A stretch of DNA of 42,990 nt from Oscillibacter sp. (GTDB taxonomy: Bacteria > Bacillota > Clostridia > Oscillospirales > Oscillospiraceae), in NCBI GenBank assembly GCA_022791135.1, contig JAAVYM010000059.1:1-42990 (forward strand), written 5' to 3'. Positions 18,041-24,522 of this stretch are shown one piece after another. Within the stretch, counting starts at the first letter, position 1; every line of letters begins with the position of its first letter. Made by a program: the position numbers and the translations under genes. Below the pieces are notes generated by a model. It was not told the origin of the DNA. It searched no databases and saw only the letters and a program-made list of their open reading frames with translations.

Positions 18041-18894
18041 ACATACTCTTTGACGAGGAGCGTCTGCGCAGGCTGATTGCCAACCTCAACATTCTCACCG
18101 GCCTGCCGGCCAACATCCTGGACCCCGAGGGGCGGGATATCAACCTGTTCCGGGGCCATCCGCCGTTTTGCCGGATGCTCAACGACCTCCCCGAGGGGCA
18201 TGAGCGCTGCGTTGCCTGCGACCGGTGCAAGATCCGGCACTACACAGCGGAAAAAGGCTTCCAGTTCTACCGCTGCCACGCCGGCGTCTGCGAGGCCGTC
18301 ATGCCCCTGTTCGATAAGAAGCGGCCCCTGGCCTATCTGGTCTTTGGGTGCTATCTGGACGAGTCCCCTATGGAGGAGCAGTGGGAGCGCAGCCGGCAGC
18401 TGCTGGACTGGTATCCCGGCGGAGCCGGCGTTCTGCGCCCTGCCTTTTTCCAGTTCCGGCAATACACCCAGAAGGAGATCCAGGCCTACGCCGAGACGCT
18501 GGAGGCCCTGTCTTCTTACATTCAGCTCAAGGGTATGATCCTGACGGCGGAGCAGACGGACCTTCAGAAGCTGGAGCTGTATTTGGACCAGCACTACATG
18601 GAGAAGCTGTCCCTGGAGTCAATTTCCCAGCAGCTTCATATTGGCCGCACAAAGCTCTGCGCCTTGGCCAAGGAGCTCTCCGAGGGGCAGACGCTTTCCT
18701 ATCTGGTGGCTCAGCGGCGTATTGACGCGGCGAAACGGCTGCTGGTGCAGAGCAGCCTGCCCATTTCGGCGATTGGGGAGTCGGTGGGCATCAGTGATTA
18801 CAATTATTTTTCCAAGGTATTCCGTTCCGCCACCGGCATGACCCCCAGCGCCTTTCGGAAAAACTGCCGGGACGCGGCGTCAAATTTTGGCTGA
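18037..18894 (+). CDS. AraC-family regulator with PocR sensory domain
   Basis: A 285-residue transcription factor. Residues about 8-160 form a PocR-type ligand domain with the Cys-rich core HERCVACDRCK, then FYRCHAGVCEAVMPLF. These cysteines are a family trait and may hold a metal or Fe-S centre. The C-terminal 100 residues are an AraC helix-turn-helix pair (LSLESISQQLHIGRTKLCAL and ISAIGESVGISDYNYFSKVFR, ending GMTPSAFRK). The ATG overlaps the kinase stop (ATGA). It is the last gene of the operon and probably controls it in response to a hexosamine-derived ligand; the ligand is a guess. Confidence 0.9.
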   Translation: MNILFDEERLRRLIANLNILTGLPANILDPEGRDINLFRGHPPFCRMLNDLPEGHERCVACDRCKIRHYTAEKGFQFYRCHAGVCEAVMPLFDKKRPLAYLVFGCYLDESPMEEQWERSRQLLDWYPGGAGVLRPAFFQFRQYTQKEIQAYAETLEALSSYIQLKGMILTAEQTDLQKLELYLDQHYMEKLSLESISQQLHIGRTKLCALAKELSEGQTLSYLVAQRRIDAAKRLLVQSSLPISAIGESVGISDYNYFSKVFRSATGMTPSAFRKNCRDAASNFG

Positions 18895-18933
18895 GAGCAA
18901 GGTGGACCCTCCTAAAGAAAGATTGCGAACAGA

Positions 18934-18975
18934 AGGCAGCCGCACGATGCGAAGGCGTCATGCGGCTGCCTCTTT
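18934..18975 (+). terminator. Intrinsic terminator of the galE operon
   Basis: AGGCAGCCGCA (18934-18944) pairs with TGCGGCTGCCT (18961-18971). An inner GATGC/GCGTC stem is closed by a GAAG loop, and CTTTCTG follows. It is a strong two-part stem. Confidence 0.9.
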
Positions 18976-19036
18976 CTGTATTTTGAAGATAAATTAAACG
19001 CCGGGACCTGTGAGGCGGCCCGCTGCACCTGCCGGA

Positions 19037-19139
19037 CTTATCCGGGGCGCAGCTTTTGAATCCGCCTGAGCATCCAATTGATACGGCGAGCGGATAAGAC
19101 CCTTCCCTTAGGCGGAAAGCCGCCCCTGGGGCTTATCCG
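19037..19139. repeat. Three CTTATCCG octamers and a nested hairpin upstream of the LysR gene
   Basis: CTTATCCG occurs at 19037-19044 and 19132-19139 and inverted (CGGATAAG) at 19091-19098. The last two pair as a 9-base stem (19090-19098 with 19132-19140) enclosing GGCGG-AAAG-CCGCC (19111-19124). This stretch is otherwise gene-free. It may be a regulator site or the remains of a terminator. Confidence 0.5.
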
Positions 19140-19145
19140 CGATCG

Positions 19146-19174
19146 TTGCCTTTTCGAAATTCTTGTGGTAGAAT
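19146..19174 (+). promoter_or_regulatory. Promoter of the LysR gene
   Basis: -35 TTGCCT (19146-19151), 17 bases, extended -10 TGG-TAGAAT (TAGAAT at 19169-19174). It lies seven bases after the last CTTATCCG octamer. Confidence 0.7.
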
Positions 19175-19262
19175 AACGCTATCTATTCAAAATGGGTTCA
19201 AGGGCTGTCCGGCCTAATGTATCCCTTGCCGCAGGCCCTGGACCAACAGGAGCAATTGTATC

Positions 19263-20180
19263 ATGGAATTCAAGCAGCTGCGCTCCCTCGCTGCCGTAGT
19301 AAAATGGGAGAGCTTTACGAAGGCGGCGGAAAACCTCTACCTCTCACAGCCGACCATCAGTGCACACATCCGCCAGCTGGAAGAAGAGCTGCGGGCCAAG
19401 CTGATCATCCGCACAACGAAGAGCCTGGAAATCACCCCAAAGGGCATGGAGATTTACGAATACGCAAAGGCAATCCTGGATCTCCACGACCGGGCGGTCC
19501 GCTGCTGCGCTTCGGAGAACAGGAACACGATTTATCTGGGAGCGTCTACCATTCCCTCCGCCTATCTTCTGCCGGAGGTTCTCCCGGCGTATCAGGCGCA
19601 GTATCCAAAGGCCTGCGTGGCAGTCTGCCAGGACGACTCTCAGGGCGTCATCTCCGGACTTTTGGACGGCGTGTTCGACACCGGCATGATTGGGATGCCG
19701 GCGCAGGAAAAGAACCTTGCCTGCATCCCCTTTTATCAGGATCGGATGATACTCATCACGCCGGTGAACGAGCGGTTCCTCTCGCTGCACCGGGAGGCGG
19801 AACCCCCGATCCGGACGCTCCTGGAGTCTCCGGTTATCCTGCGGGAAAAGGGGAGCGGCAGCAAAAAAAGGGGAGAACTCCTGTTGGAACAGCTGGGCAT
19901 GTCCGAGCGGGATCTTCTGATTGCCGCCCGGGCCAACGATCAGGAGACGATTAAAAATTTGGTGGCCGGTGGCCTGGGCGTTTCGATTATTTCGGAGAAG
20001 GCGGCCCAGGGACTGGTGGAAGCGGGGCGGGTCCTGCGGTTCGAGTTCCTCGGGTTGGACAGCCGGAGGGACCTCTATTTGGCCTACCGGAAGGACCTGG
20101 CCCTGAAGAGCCATGTCCGGGGCTTTCTGCGGTTTATCCAGGAGTTCTATGGCGGACGGAGAGGAAAAGAACCCAGATAA
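19263..20180 (+). CDS. LysR-family transcriptional regulator
   Basis: A 305-residue LysR-type regulator. The N-terminal winged helix reads MEFKQLRSLAAVVKWESFTK, then AENLYLSQPTISAHIRQLEEEL and ITPKGMEIYEYAKAIL. The remaining 210 residues form the two-lobed effector domain (IYLGASTIPSAYLLPEVLPAY, LVAGGLGVSIISEKAAQ). Relatives include CysB/CysL-like regulators of sulfur and nitrogen genes. It converges on the double-cubane reductase gene and is the only regulator near that reductase and the divergent ABC transporter, so it likely controls one or both. The effector is unknown. CAGGAG stands nine bases before the ATG. Confidence 0.92.
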   Translation: MEFKQLRSLAAVVKWESFTKAAENLYLSQPTISAHIRQLEEELRAKLIIRTTKSLEITPKGMEIYEYAKAILDLHDRAVRCCASENRNTIYLGASTIPSAYLLPEVLPAYQAQYPKACVAVCQDDSQGVISGLLDGVFDTGMIGMPAQEKNLACIPFYQDRMILITPVNERFLSLHREAEPPIRTLLESPVILREKGSGSKKRGELLLEQLGMSERDLLIAARANDQETIKNLVAGGLGVSIISEKAAQGLVEAGRVLRFEFLGLDSRRDLYLAYRKDLALKSHVRGFLRFIQEFYGGRRGKEPR

Positions 20181-20234
20181 TTCCCTCCTTCGCAGGAGCG
20201 CCGGAGGCCGCATATGCGATATCTGTCTTTGATG

Positions 20235-20252
20235 AAAGCGCATACGCGCTTT
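20235..20252 (+). terminator. Possible terminator of the LysR gene
   Basis: AAAGCGC (20235-20241), ATAC loop, GCGCTTT (20246-20252). It is a short stem with only three T, so support is weak. Confidence 0.35.
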
Positions 20253-20317
20253 GTACAACAGCGGACTGCGCCGTTTTCAACGATGCCCGTTCCATATCCC
20301 AATCATCGGATAAAGCC

Positions 20318-20344
20318 GGAGGGCCTGACATTGTCAGGCCCTCC
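20318..20344. terminator. Bidirectional terminator between LysR and reductase genes
   Basis: GGAGGGCCTGAC (20318-20329), ATT loop, GTCAGGCCCTCC (20333-20344). The 12-base-pair stem sits between two convergent genes, just past the reductase stop. Confidence 0.8.
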
Positions 20345-20351
20345 TCTGTAT

Positions 20352-21506
20352 TCAAAGCATCTCCAGAAATGCGCTCAGGCGGGTGGAAAGCTGCCCCAGG
20401 TCGGAGCGGGAGAAGTCCGTTTCCACGCAGAGGTACGGAATTCCCAGTTTCCTGGACAGCTCCCGGACCTGATAGCGCTCCACGCTGTAAGGGTGGCACG
20501 CCTGGAGGACGACCTCCACGATGCCCTCCACCTGGAATTCCTCCGTCAGCTGCCGGAGGAGTTCCATACGGTGGAGATTGGGGGCCATCACCGCGCAGCC
20601 AATGCCCAAATAGCGCTCGGCAATGGCCTCCAGAATGTTGGGGCGATTCGTGTCCACCATCAATCGAGTGGGCTTGATGCCGCCGCAGTTCTCCAGGCAC
20701 ACCACCACGCCGCCGCTGGATTCGATGGCGCCCACGGTCTTGTCCAGCACCCCGCCGATGGGGCAGCCGGTGACCAAAATGCGCTTGCAGGACGCCGGGA
20801 CCGGGCGCTCGCCGTCGTCATAGGCCGCCTGAATTTTCCGGACCGCCTCCTCAATGGCCTGGGTGGAAGCGGCCTGATTGAAACTGAAATTACTGCTGTC
20901 CATTACGGCATACAGATCCCGGGCGAAGGCGGGAGGCGGCGTCTGTTTTTGCAGTTCCATAAGAGCGGTCTTCGCCTGCCGCTGGCGGTTGCGCTCCTCG
21001 CAGGCCCGGCGCAGGGCCTCCTCCGTAATGGTGATGCCGAAACGTTTTTCCAGCGCCTCGATCAGAAGCCGCAGCTCCGCGACCCATTGATCCTTGGCGT
21101 AGTGCCGGTCCACCGCCTGGGGCAGCTGCATCACATAGACGTCCTTGAGCCGCCCCAGCAGCTCGTACATTTTCTTTTTCCCGTCGCAAGTGGTCTCCCC
21201 GACAATAAGATCGGCAAAATAAGTATAGGGGCATTTGTCCGAGACGGCAAAGCCATAGCTGGATTTAATCAGCGGGCAGAGATTCTTGGGCAGATCCGCC
21301 TCCGCCGCGGCGACCGTTTCGTCGCTGGTTCCGCACAGGCTGACCGTATAGATTCCGGCAGCGTCGAAAATCTCGTTGGGGGTGAAGGTGCAAAACGTAC
21401 CCGCGATCTTTCCGCCCCGGTCCTTGACCTCCTTCGCCCGCAGGAATCCCGCCTTCCGCGCGTCTGAAAATTCCTCAAAAATGGAGGGAAGCCGCCTCTC
21501 ATCCAT
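20352..21506 (-). CDS. Double-cubane-cluster-type anaerobic reductase (HgdB/YjiM family)
   Basis: A 384-residue protein of the 2-hydroxyacyl-CoA dehydratase superfamily. It most resembles the single-subunit double-cubane-cluster proteins, in which ATP-driven electron injection makes a low-potential [8Fe-9S] centre reduce small molecules; the natural substrate of that family is unknown. Visible marks are IAGTFCTFTPNEIFDAAG (Cys39), LPKNLCPLIKSSYGF (Cys77), FADLIVGETTCDGKKKM (Cys107), VTGCPIGG (Cys248), CLENCGG (Cys274), GIGCAV (Cys304) and LQACHPYSVE (Cys337). That is enough cysteines to hold such a cluster. No partner alpha/beta dehydratase subunit or CoA-transferase gene is near, which speaks against amino-acid fermentation. 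AAGGAG precedes the ATG. It follows its activator by 32 bases. Confidence 0.88.
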   Translation of the reverse strand: MDERRLPSIFEEFSDARKAGFLRAKEVKDRGGKIAGTFCTFTPNEIFDAAGIYTVSLCGTSDETVAAAEADLPKNLCPLIKSSYGFAVSDKCPYTYFADLIVGETTCDGKKKMYELLGRLKDVYVMQLPQAVDRHYAKDQWVAELRLLIEALEKRFGITITEEALRRACEERNRQRQAKTALMELQKQTPPPAFARDLYAVMDSSNFSFNQAASTQAIEEAVRKIQAAYDDGERPVPASCKRILVTGCPIGGVLDKTVGAIESSGGVVVCLENCGGIKPTRLMVDTNRPNILEAIAERYLGIGCAVMAPNLHRMELLRQLTEEFQVEGIVEVVLQACHPYSVERYQVRELSRKLGIPYLCVETDFSRSDLGQLSTRLSAFLEML

Positions 21507-21538
21507 CCGTCATACGCTCCTTTCTGCTGTCGTGTCTC

Positions 21539-22306
21539 TTAAATGGACTCCGCGCACAGCGCCGCGCCGATGGCGCCGGCATACCGCCCGTCATCGCAGT
21601 GGGCCACCGGCACGCCCAGCGCCTTAGACAGCGCGGCGCAAAAGGGTTCCACCCCGCACAGCCCCCCGGTGAGGCAGACCGCCGTGTCCTGGGTGCGGAT
21701 CTGCTGCGCTTGGGAGCAGACCTTTTTTACGATGGAATCCATCACGGCGAACGCGATATCCTCCCGGGGCCGGCCGCTGCCGATGAGGCTGATTACCTCA
21801 GATTCGGCGAAGACCGTGCACATAGAACTTATGGAGACGCCGCCGCCCCGCCGGGCCAGGGCGCACAGCTCCTCTGGCCGCAGGGACAGTGTATTGGCCA
21901 TGATTTCCAAAAAGCGGCCGGTTCCAGCGGAGCACTTGTCGTTCATCACAAAATCCTGGACCTGTCCCCCCTCTGTGCAGATCAGCTTCGTGTCCTGTCC
22001 GCCGATGTCAATAATCATCAGGCGGGGCGCCCCGTGGAGGAAGGCCGCCCCCCGGGCGTGGCAGGTGATCTCCGTGACGGCTTTGTCCGCGTAGGGGACG
22101 GAGATGCGCCCATAGCCCGTGGCCACCACAGCGCTGTCCTCCAGCGGGACGCCCCATTCCTCAAGGGCCGTGCGGACGCGCTCTGCCGCATCGACGCTGC
22201 TCCAGCCGGTGGGCTGCAGCAGGCGGTGCAGGATGGCGCGGTCCCGGTCCAGAACCACCGCCTTTGTGCTGGTGGACCCCACGTCGATGCCGATCCGATA
22301 CTTCAT
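21539..22306 (-). CDS. ATP-dependent activator of the dehydratase/double-cubane reductase (HgdC/YjiL family)
   Basis: A 255-residue ASKHA-fold ATPase (BadF/BadG/BcrA family) that passes electrons to its partner by ATP hydrolysis. The phosphate-1 loop is YRIGIDVGSTSTKAVV; the second is LMIIDIGGQDTKLI. The two cysteines that bridge one 4Fe-4S cluster across the dimer are in NDKCSAGTGRFLE and SSMCTVFAESEVI. The adenosine motif is CLTGGLCGVEPF. AAAGGGAG precedes the ATG. It is the first gene of a two-gene minus-strand operon with the reductase. Ferredoxin or flavodoxin is the expected electron donor. Confidence 0.92.
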   Translation of the reverse strand: MKYRIGIDVGSTSTKAVVLDRDRAILHRLLQPTGWSSVDAAERVRTALEEWGVPLEDSAVVATGYGRISVPYADKAVTEITCHARGAAFLHGAPRLMIIDIGGQDTKLICTEGGQVQDFVMNDKCSAGTGRFLEIMANTLSLRPEELCALARRGGGVSISSMCTVFAESEVISLIGSGRPREDIAFAVMDSIVKKVCSQAQQIRTQDTAVCLTGGLCGVEPFCAALSKALGVPVAHCDDGRYAGAIGAALCAESI

Positions 22307-22322
22307 GGCGCTCTCCCTTTCC

Positions 22323-22344
22323 GCCGCCCGCCGTGGCGGGCGGC
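22323..22344 (-). other. Stable hairpin in the activator gene leader
   Basis: GCCGCCCGC (22323-22331), CGTG loop, GCGGGCGGC (22336-22344), immediately upstream of the ribosome site of the activator gene. It is probably an mRNA-stability or translation-control element. Its role is inferred. Confidence 0.5.
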
Positions 22345-22363
22345 GCGTCCTTGTGTCCTCATC

Positions 22364-22392
22364 AGTATAAACGTTCCTCTCCTGGTTTTGAA
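22364..22392 (-). promoter_or_regulatory. Candidate promoter of the activator-reductase operon
   Basis: On the minus strand TTCAAA (22392-22387), 17 bases, TATACT (22369-22364). The -35 overlaps the inverted repeat GAAATT-TGG-AATTTC (22390-22404). Confidence 0.55.
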
Positions 22393-22439
22393 ATTTGGAA
22401 TTTCGATAAAAGGGCAGGATCTATTATAAAGTTCTATAA
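22390..22439. promoter_or_regulatory. Two inverted repeats in the divergent control region
   Basis: GAAATT-TGG-AATTTC (22390-22404) and TTATA-N6-TATAA (22424-22439) lie between the two divergent promoters. They have the size of LysR-type sites (interrupted palindromes of about 15 bases). Binding by the nearby LysR protein is inference. Confidence 0.45.
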
Positions 22440-22469
22440 GAAGGAGGGGCAGAATCTATCGCCGTTGGG

Positions 22470-22498
22470 TTTACAGAAAAATAGGATCGTGCTATGAT
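22470..22498 (+). promoter_or_regulatory. Promoter of the ABC transporter operon
   Basis: -35 TTTACA (22470-22475), 17 bases, -10 TATGAT (22493-22498). This leaves a structured leader of about 100 bases before the permease gene. Confidence 0.75.
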
Positions 22499-22551
22499 GG
22501 TTTGACGTTATACTTTTTTAAGAATAGCGAATGATATGGACCTATCGAAGC

Positions 22552-22597
22552 GGGCCGGAGGGTAACCGGCGAAGAGAGCATCCGATGGGCCGGAGGG
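22552..22597 (+). promoter_or_regulatory. Duplicated ribosome-site element with alternative pairing in the permease leader
   Basis: The 11-mer GGGCCGGAGGG occurs at 22552-22562 and again at 22587-22597, where it is the ribosome site of the permease gene (ATG 22605). Between them CCGGC (22566-22570) can pair with GCCGG of either copy (22554-22558 or 22589-22593). Translation could switch between an open and a blocked ribosome site. It matches no riboswitch class that I recognise. Confidence 0.5.
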
Positions 22598-22604
22598 GTG
22601 TACG

Positions 22605-23678
22605 ATGCCGGAGGATATTCGACCGAAGAGCGAAAACAAAGCCGGGCGCACGGGGCTGGAGAACCTGACCCGCCAGCAGCTGCGGGAACTGGAGACCAAG
22701 GAGATGACAAGGGCGCAAAAGGTCCTGGAGCGGATGATTCTGCTTTTGCCGGACGTCTGCGGAATCGTGGCGGTTTTGGAGTATCGCCTGCTTCCGGATA
22801 ACAGCATGAACCAGAATCCAAATACATACCTGGCTTTTTTGATTCTGCTGATTGCCGCCTACAACATCTATGGCGCGGTGGCCGGACTCCGGCGTTTGAG
22901 AGGGGACAAGCGGGTCTATGAGAATCTGCGCTACCGTGCGCCGCTGTTTTCTGCGCTGTTCCTGCTGCTGGCTTTTTACGATTACCTGACGCTGAAGACG
23001 GGAATTTTGACCCAGCCCTTTGTGCCCTGCCTGAACTTCGTGGCCAACGCCGCCTGGAAAGACCGCGCCATGATTTGGGACTGCACGCTGCACACGCTCT
23101 GGCTGCTGATGCTGGGCTATACCATCGGCGTCGCCCTGGGCCTGGTCACCGGCATCGCCTGCGGGTACTCCAAGCGATGCCGCTACTGGGTGGACCCCAT
23201 CATCAAGTTCCTGGGACCCATTCCCACGTCCACATGGATTCCCATCATGATGGTGGTAGCATCCTCGCTGTTTGGCGGCGCGGTGTTCATCATTGCCCTG
23301 GGTTCCTGGTTTGCCGTGACGGTGGCGTCCATGACGGGCATTTCCAATGTGGATAAGGACTTCTTCGATGCGGCGAAGACGCTGGGCGCCAGCGAGCGCC
23401 AGCTGGTGTTCCGGGTGGCGATTCCCCATGCCATGCCCTCGATTCTCCAAGGCTGCACCCAGGCCATGAGCAGCTCGTGCACTGCGATTATGATTGCGGA
23501 AATGCTGGGCGTCAAGTCCGGCCTGGGCTGGTATATGAACTGGAGCAAGTCCTGGGCCAGCTATGACAAGATGTTTGCCGCCCTGTTCGTGATCTGCGTC
23601 ATCTTTACCATCGTCACCAAGGGTCTGGACCTCATCAAGCGCCGCGTGCTGCGCTGGCAGATTGGAGTGGAGAAGTGA
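22605..23678 (+). CDS. ABC transporter permease, SsuC/TauC-type, N-terminally extended
   Basis: Membrane subunit of an importer of the nitrate/sulfonate/taurine family. The 357-residue protein is about 100 residues longer than usual. The extra N-terminal part has two hydrophobic segments (about 45-60 and 72-90) before the canonical domain (about 115-345). The canonical part includes the EAA loop FFDAAKTLGASERQLVFRVAIPHAMPSIL, where the ATPase docks, and then IMIAEMLGVKSGLGWYM. GGAGGGG stands seven bases before the ATG. It is the first gene of a three-gene operon divergent from the double-cubane reductase pair. Confidence 0.9.
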   Translation: MPEDIRPKSENKAGRTGLENLTRQQLRELETKEMTRAQKVLERMILLLPDVCGIVAVLEYRLLPDNSMNQNPNTYLAFLILLIAAYNIYGAVAGLRRLRGDKRVYENLRYRAPLFSALFLLLAFYDYLTLKTGILTQPFVPCLNFVANAAWKDRAMIWDCTLHTLWLLMLGYTIGVALGLVTGIACGYSKRCRYWVDPIIKFLGPIPTSTWIPIMMVVASSLFGGAVFIIALGSWFAVTVASMTGISNVDKDFFDAAKTLGASERQLVFRVAIPHAMPSILQGCTQAMSSSCTAIMIAEMLGVKSGLGWYMNWSKSWASYDKMFAALFVICVIFTIVTKGLDLIKRRVLRWQIGVEK

Positions 23679-24454
23679 TGGAGGATCGGAAAGTCACGCT
23701 GGAGCTGAAGAATGTATCCAAGAGCTTTGCCAAGATTGAGACGGAGGAGGTTACCCACGCCCTGAACAGTGTAACCCTCTCCATGGAAAGCGGCGAGTTC
23801 ATCAGTCTGGTGGGTCCCTCCGGCTGCGGGAAATCTACCATTCTGCGCCTGGTGGCCGGTCTGATCGCTCCCACCACAGGAACGCTCAGCGTAAACGGCA
23901 AGGAGATTGAGGATCCGGACCCCGACCGGGGCATGGTATTCCAAAAGCCCACGCTGTTCCCCTGGCTGACCGTGGAGAAGAACATTGCCTTTAGCCTGCA
24001 GATGCAGGGGAAGCTGAAGGGCAATGCACAGCGTGTGGAGGAGATGCTTGAGATTATCGGCCTGGAGAAGTTCCGGGACGACTATCCCGCCCAGCTCTCC
24101 GGCGGCATGGCCCAGCGGGTGGCGCTGGCGCGCTCCCTGATTAACGAGCCGAAGATTCTGCTGCTGGACGAACCCCTGGGCGCCCTGGACGCCTTCACCC
24201 GGATGAATATGCAGGATGAAATTTTGAAGATCTGGCAAAAGCGCCAGCAGCTGGCGCTGATGGTCACCCATGACGTGGATGAGGCGATCTATATGGGGAC
24301 GCGGGTCCTGGTGATGGATTCCGGTCCCGGCTGGATTGTGGCCGACATCCGGATTTCGGAGGCATTCCCCCGGGACCGGTCCTCTCCCGCCTTCGTGGCC
24401 TATCGGAATGACATCCTGCGGAAGCTCCACTTCAGCGGTGGAGAGGTCCAATAG
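23678..24454 (+). CDS. ABC transporter ATP-binding protein, SsuB/TauB-type
   Basis: The 258-residue ATPase powers the adjacent permease. Walker A is VGPSGCGKSTILRL, the Q-loop is GMVFQKPTLFPWLTV, the signature is LSGGMAQRVALARSL, Walker B is ILLLDEPLGALD, and the switch His is in LMVTHDVDEAIYMG. The ATG overlaps the permease stop (TGATG); a GTG one codon earlier is an alternative start. Sequence type (nitrate/sulfonate/bicarbonate class) agrees with the permease and binding protein. Confidence 0.94.
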   Translation: MEDRKVTLELKNVSKSFAKIETEEVTHALNSVTLSMESGEFISLVGPSGCGKSTILRLVAGLIAPTTGTLSVNGKEIEDPDPDRGMVFQKPTLFPWLTVEKNIAFSLQMQGKLKGNAQRVEEMLEIIGLEKFRDDYPAQLSGGMAQRVALARSLINEPKILLLDEPLGALDAFTRMNMQDEILKIWQKRQQLALMVTHDVDEAIYMGTRVLVMDSGPGWIVADIRISEAFPRDRSSPAFVAYRNDILRKLHFSGGEVQ

Positions 24455-24522
24455 TATCCATGGTCCAAATCGCGGCGCGGAGCCGTGTTGGAATAAAATT
24501 GATGAAAAGAGGAAGCGCACAC

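Noticed and set aside
20352..22306. Amino-acid fermenting 2-hydroxyacyl-CoA dehydratase
   Set aside because: Only one dehydratase-like subunit is encoded, there is no CoA-transferase or acyl-CoA dehydrogenase nearby, and the sequence style matches the single-subunit double-cubane proteins.
22520..22600. The permease leader as a known riboswitch (SAM-I, molybdenum cofactor, guanidine)
   Set aside because: A few words resemble SAM-I and similar consensus strings, but the conserved cores and stems are not there. It is kept only as an unclassified alternative-pairing element.
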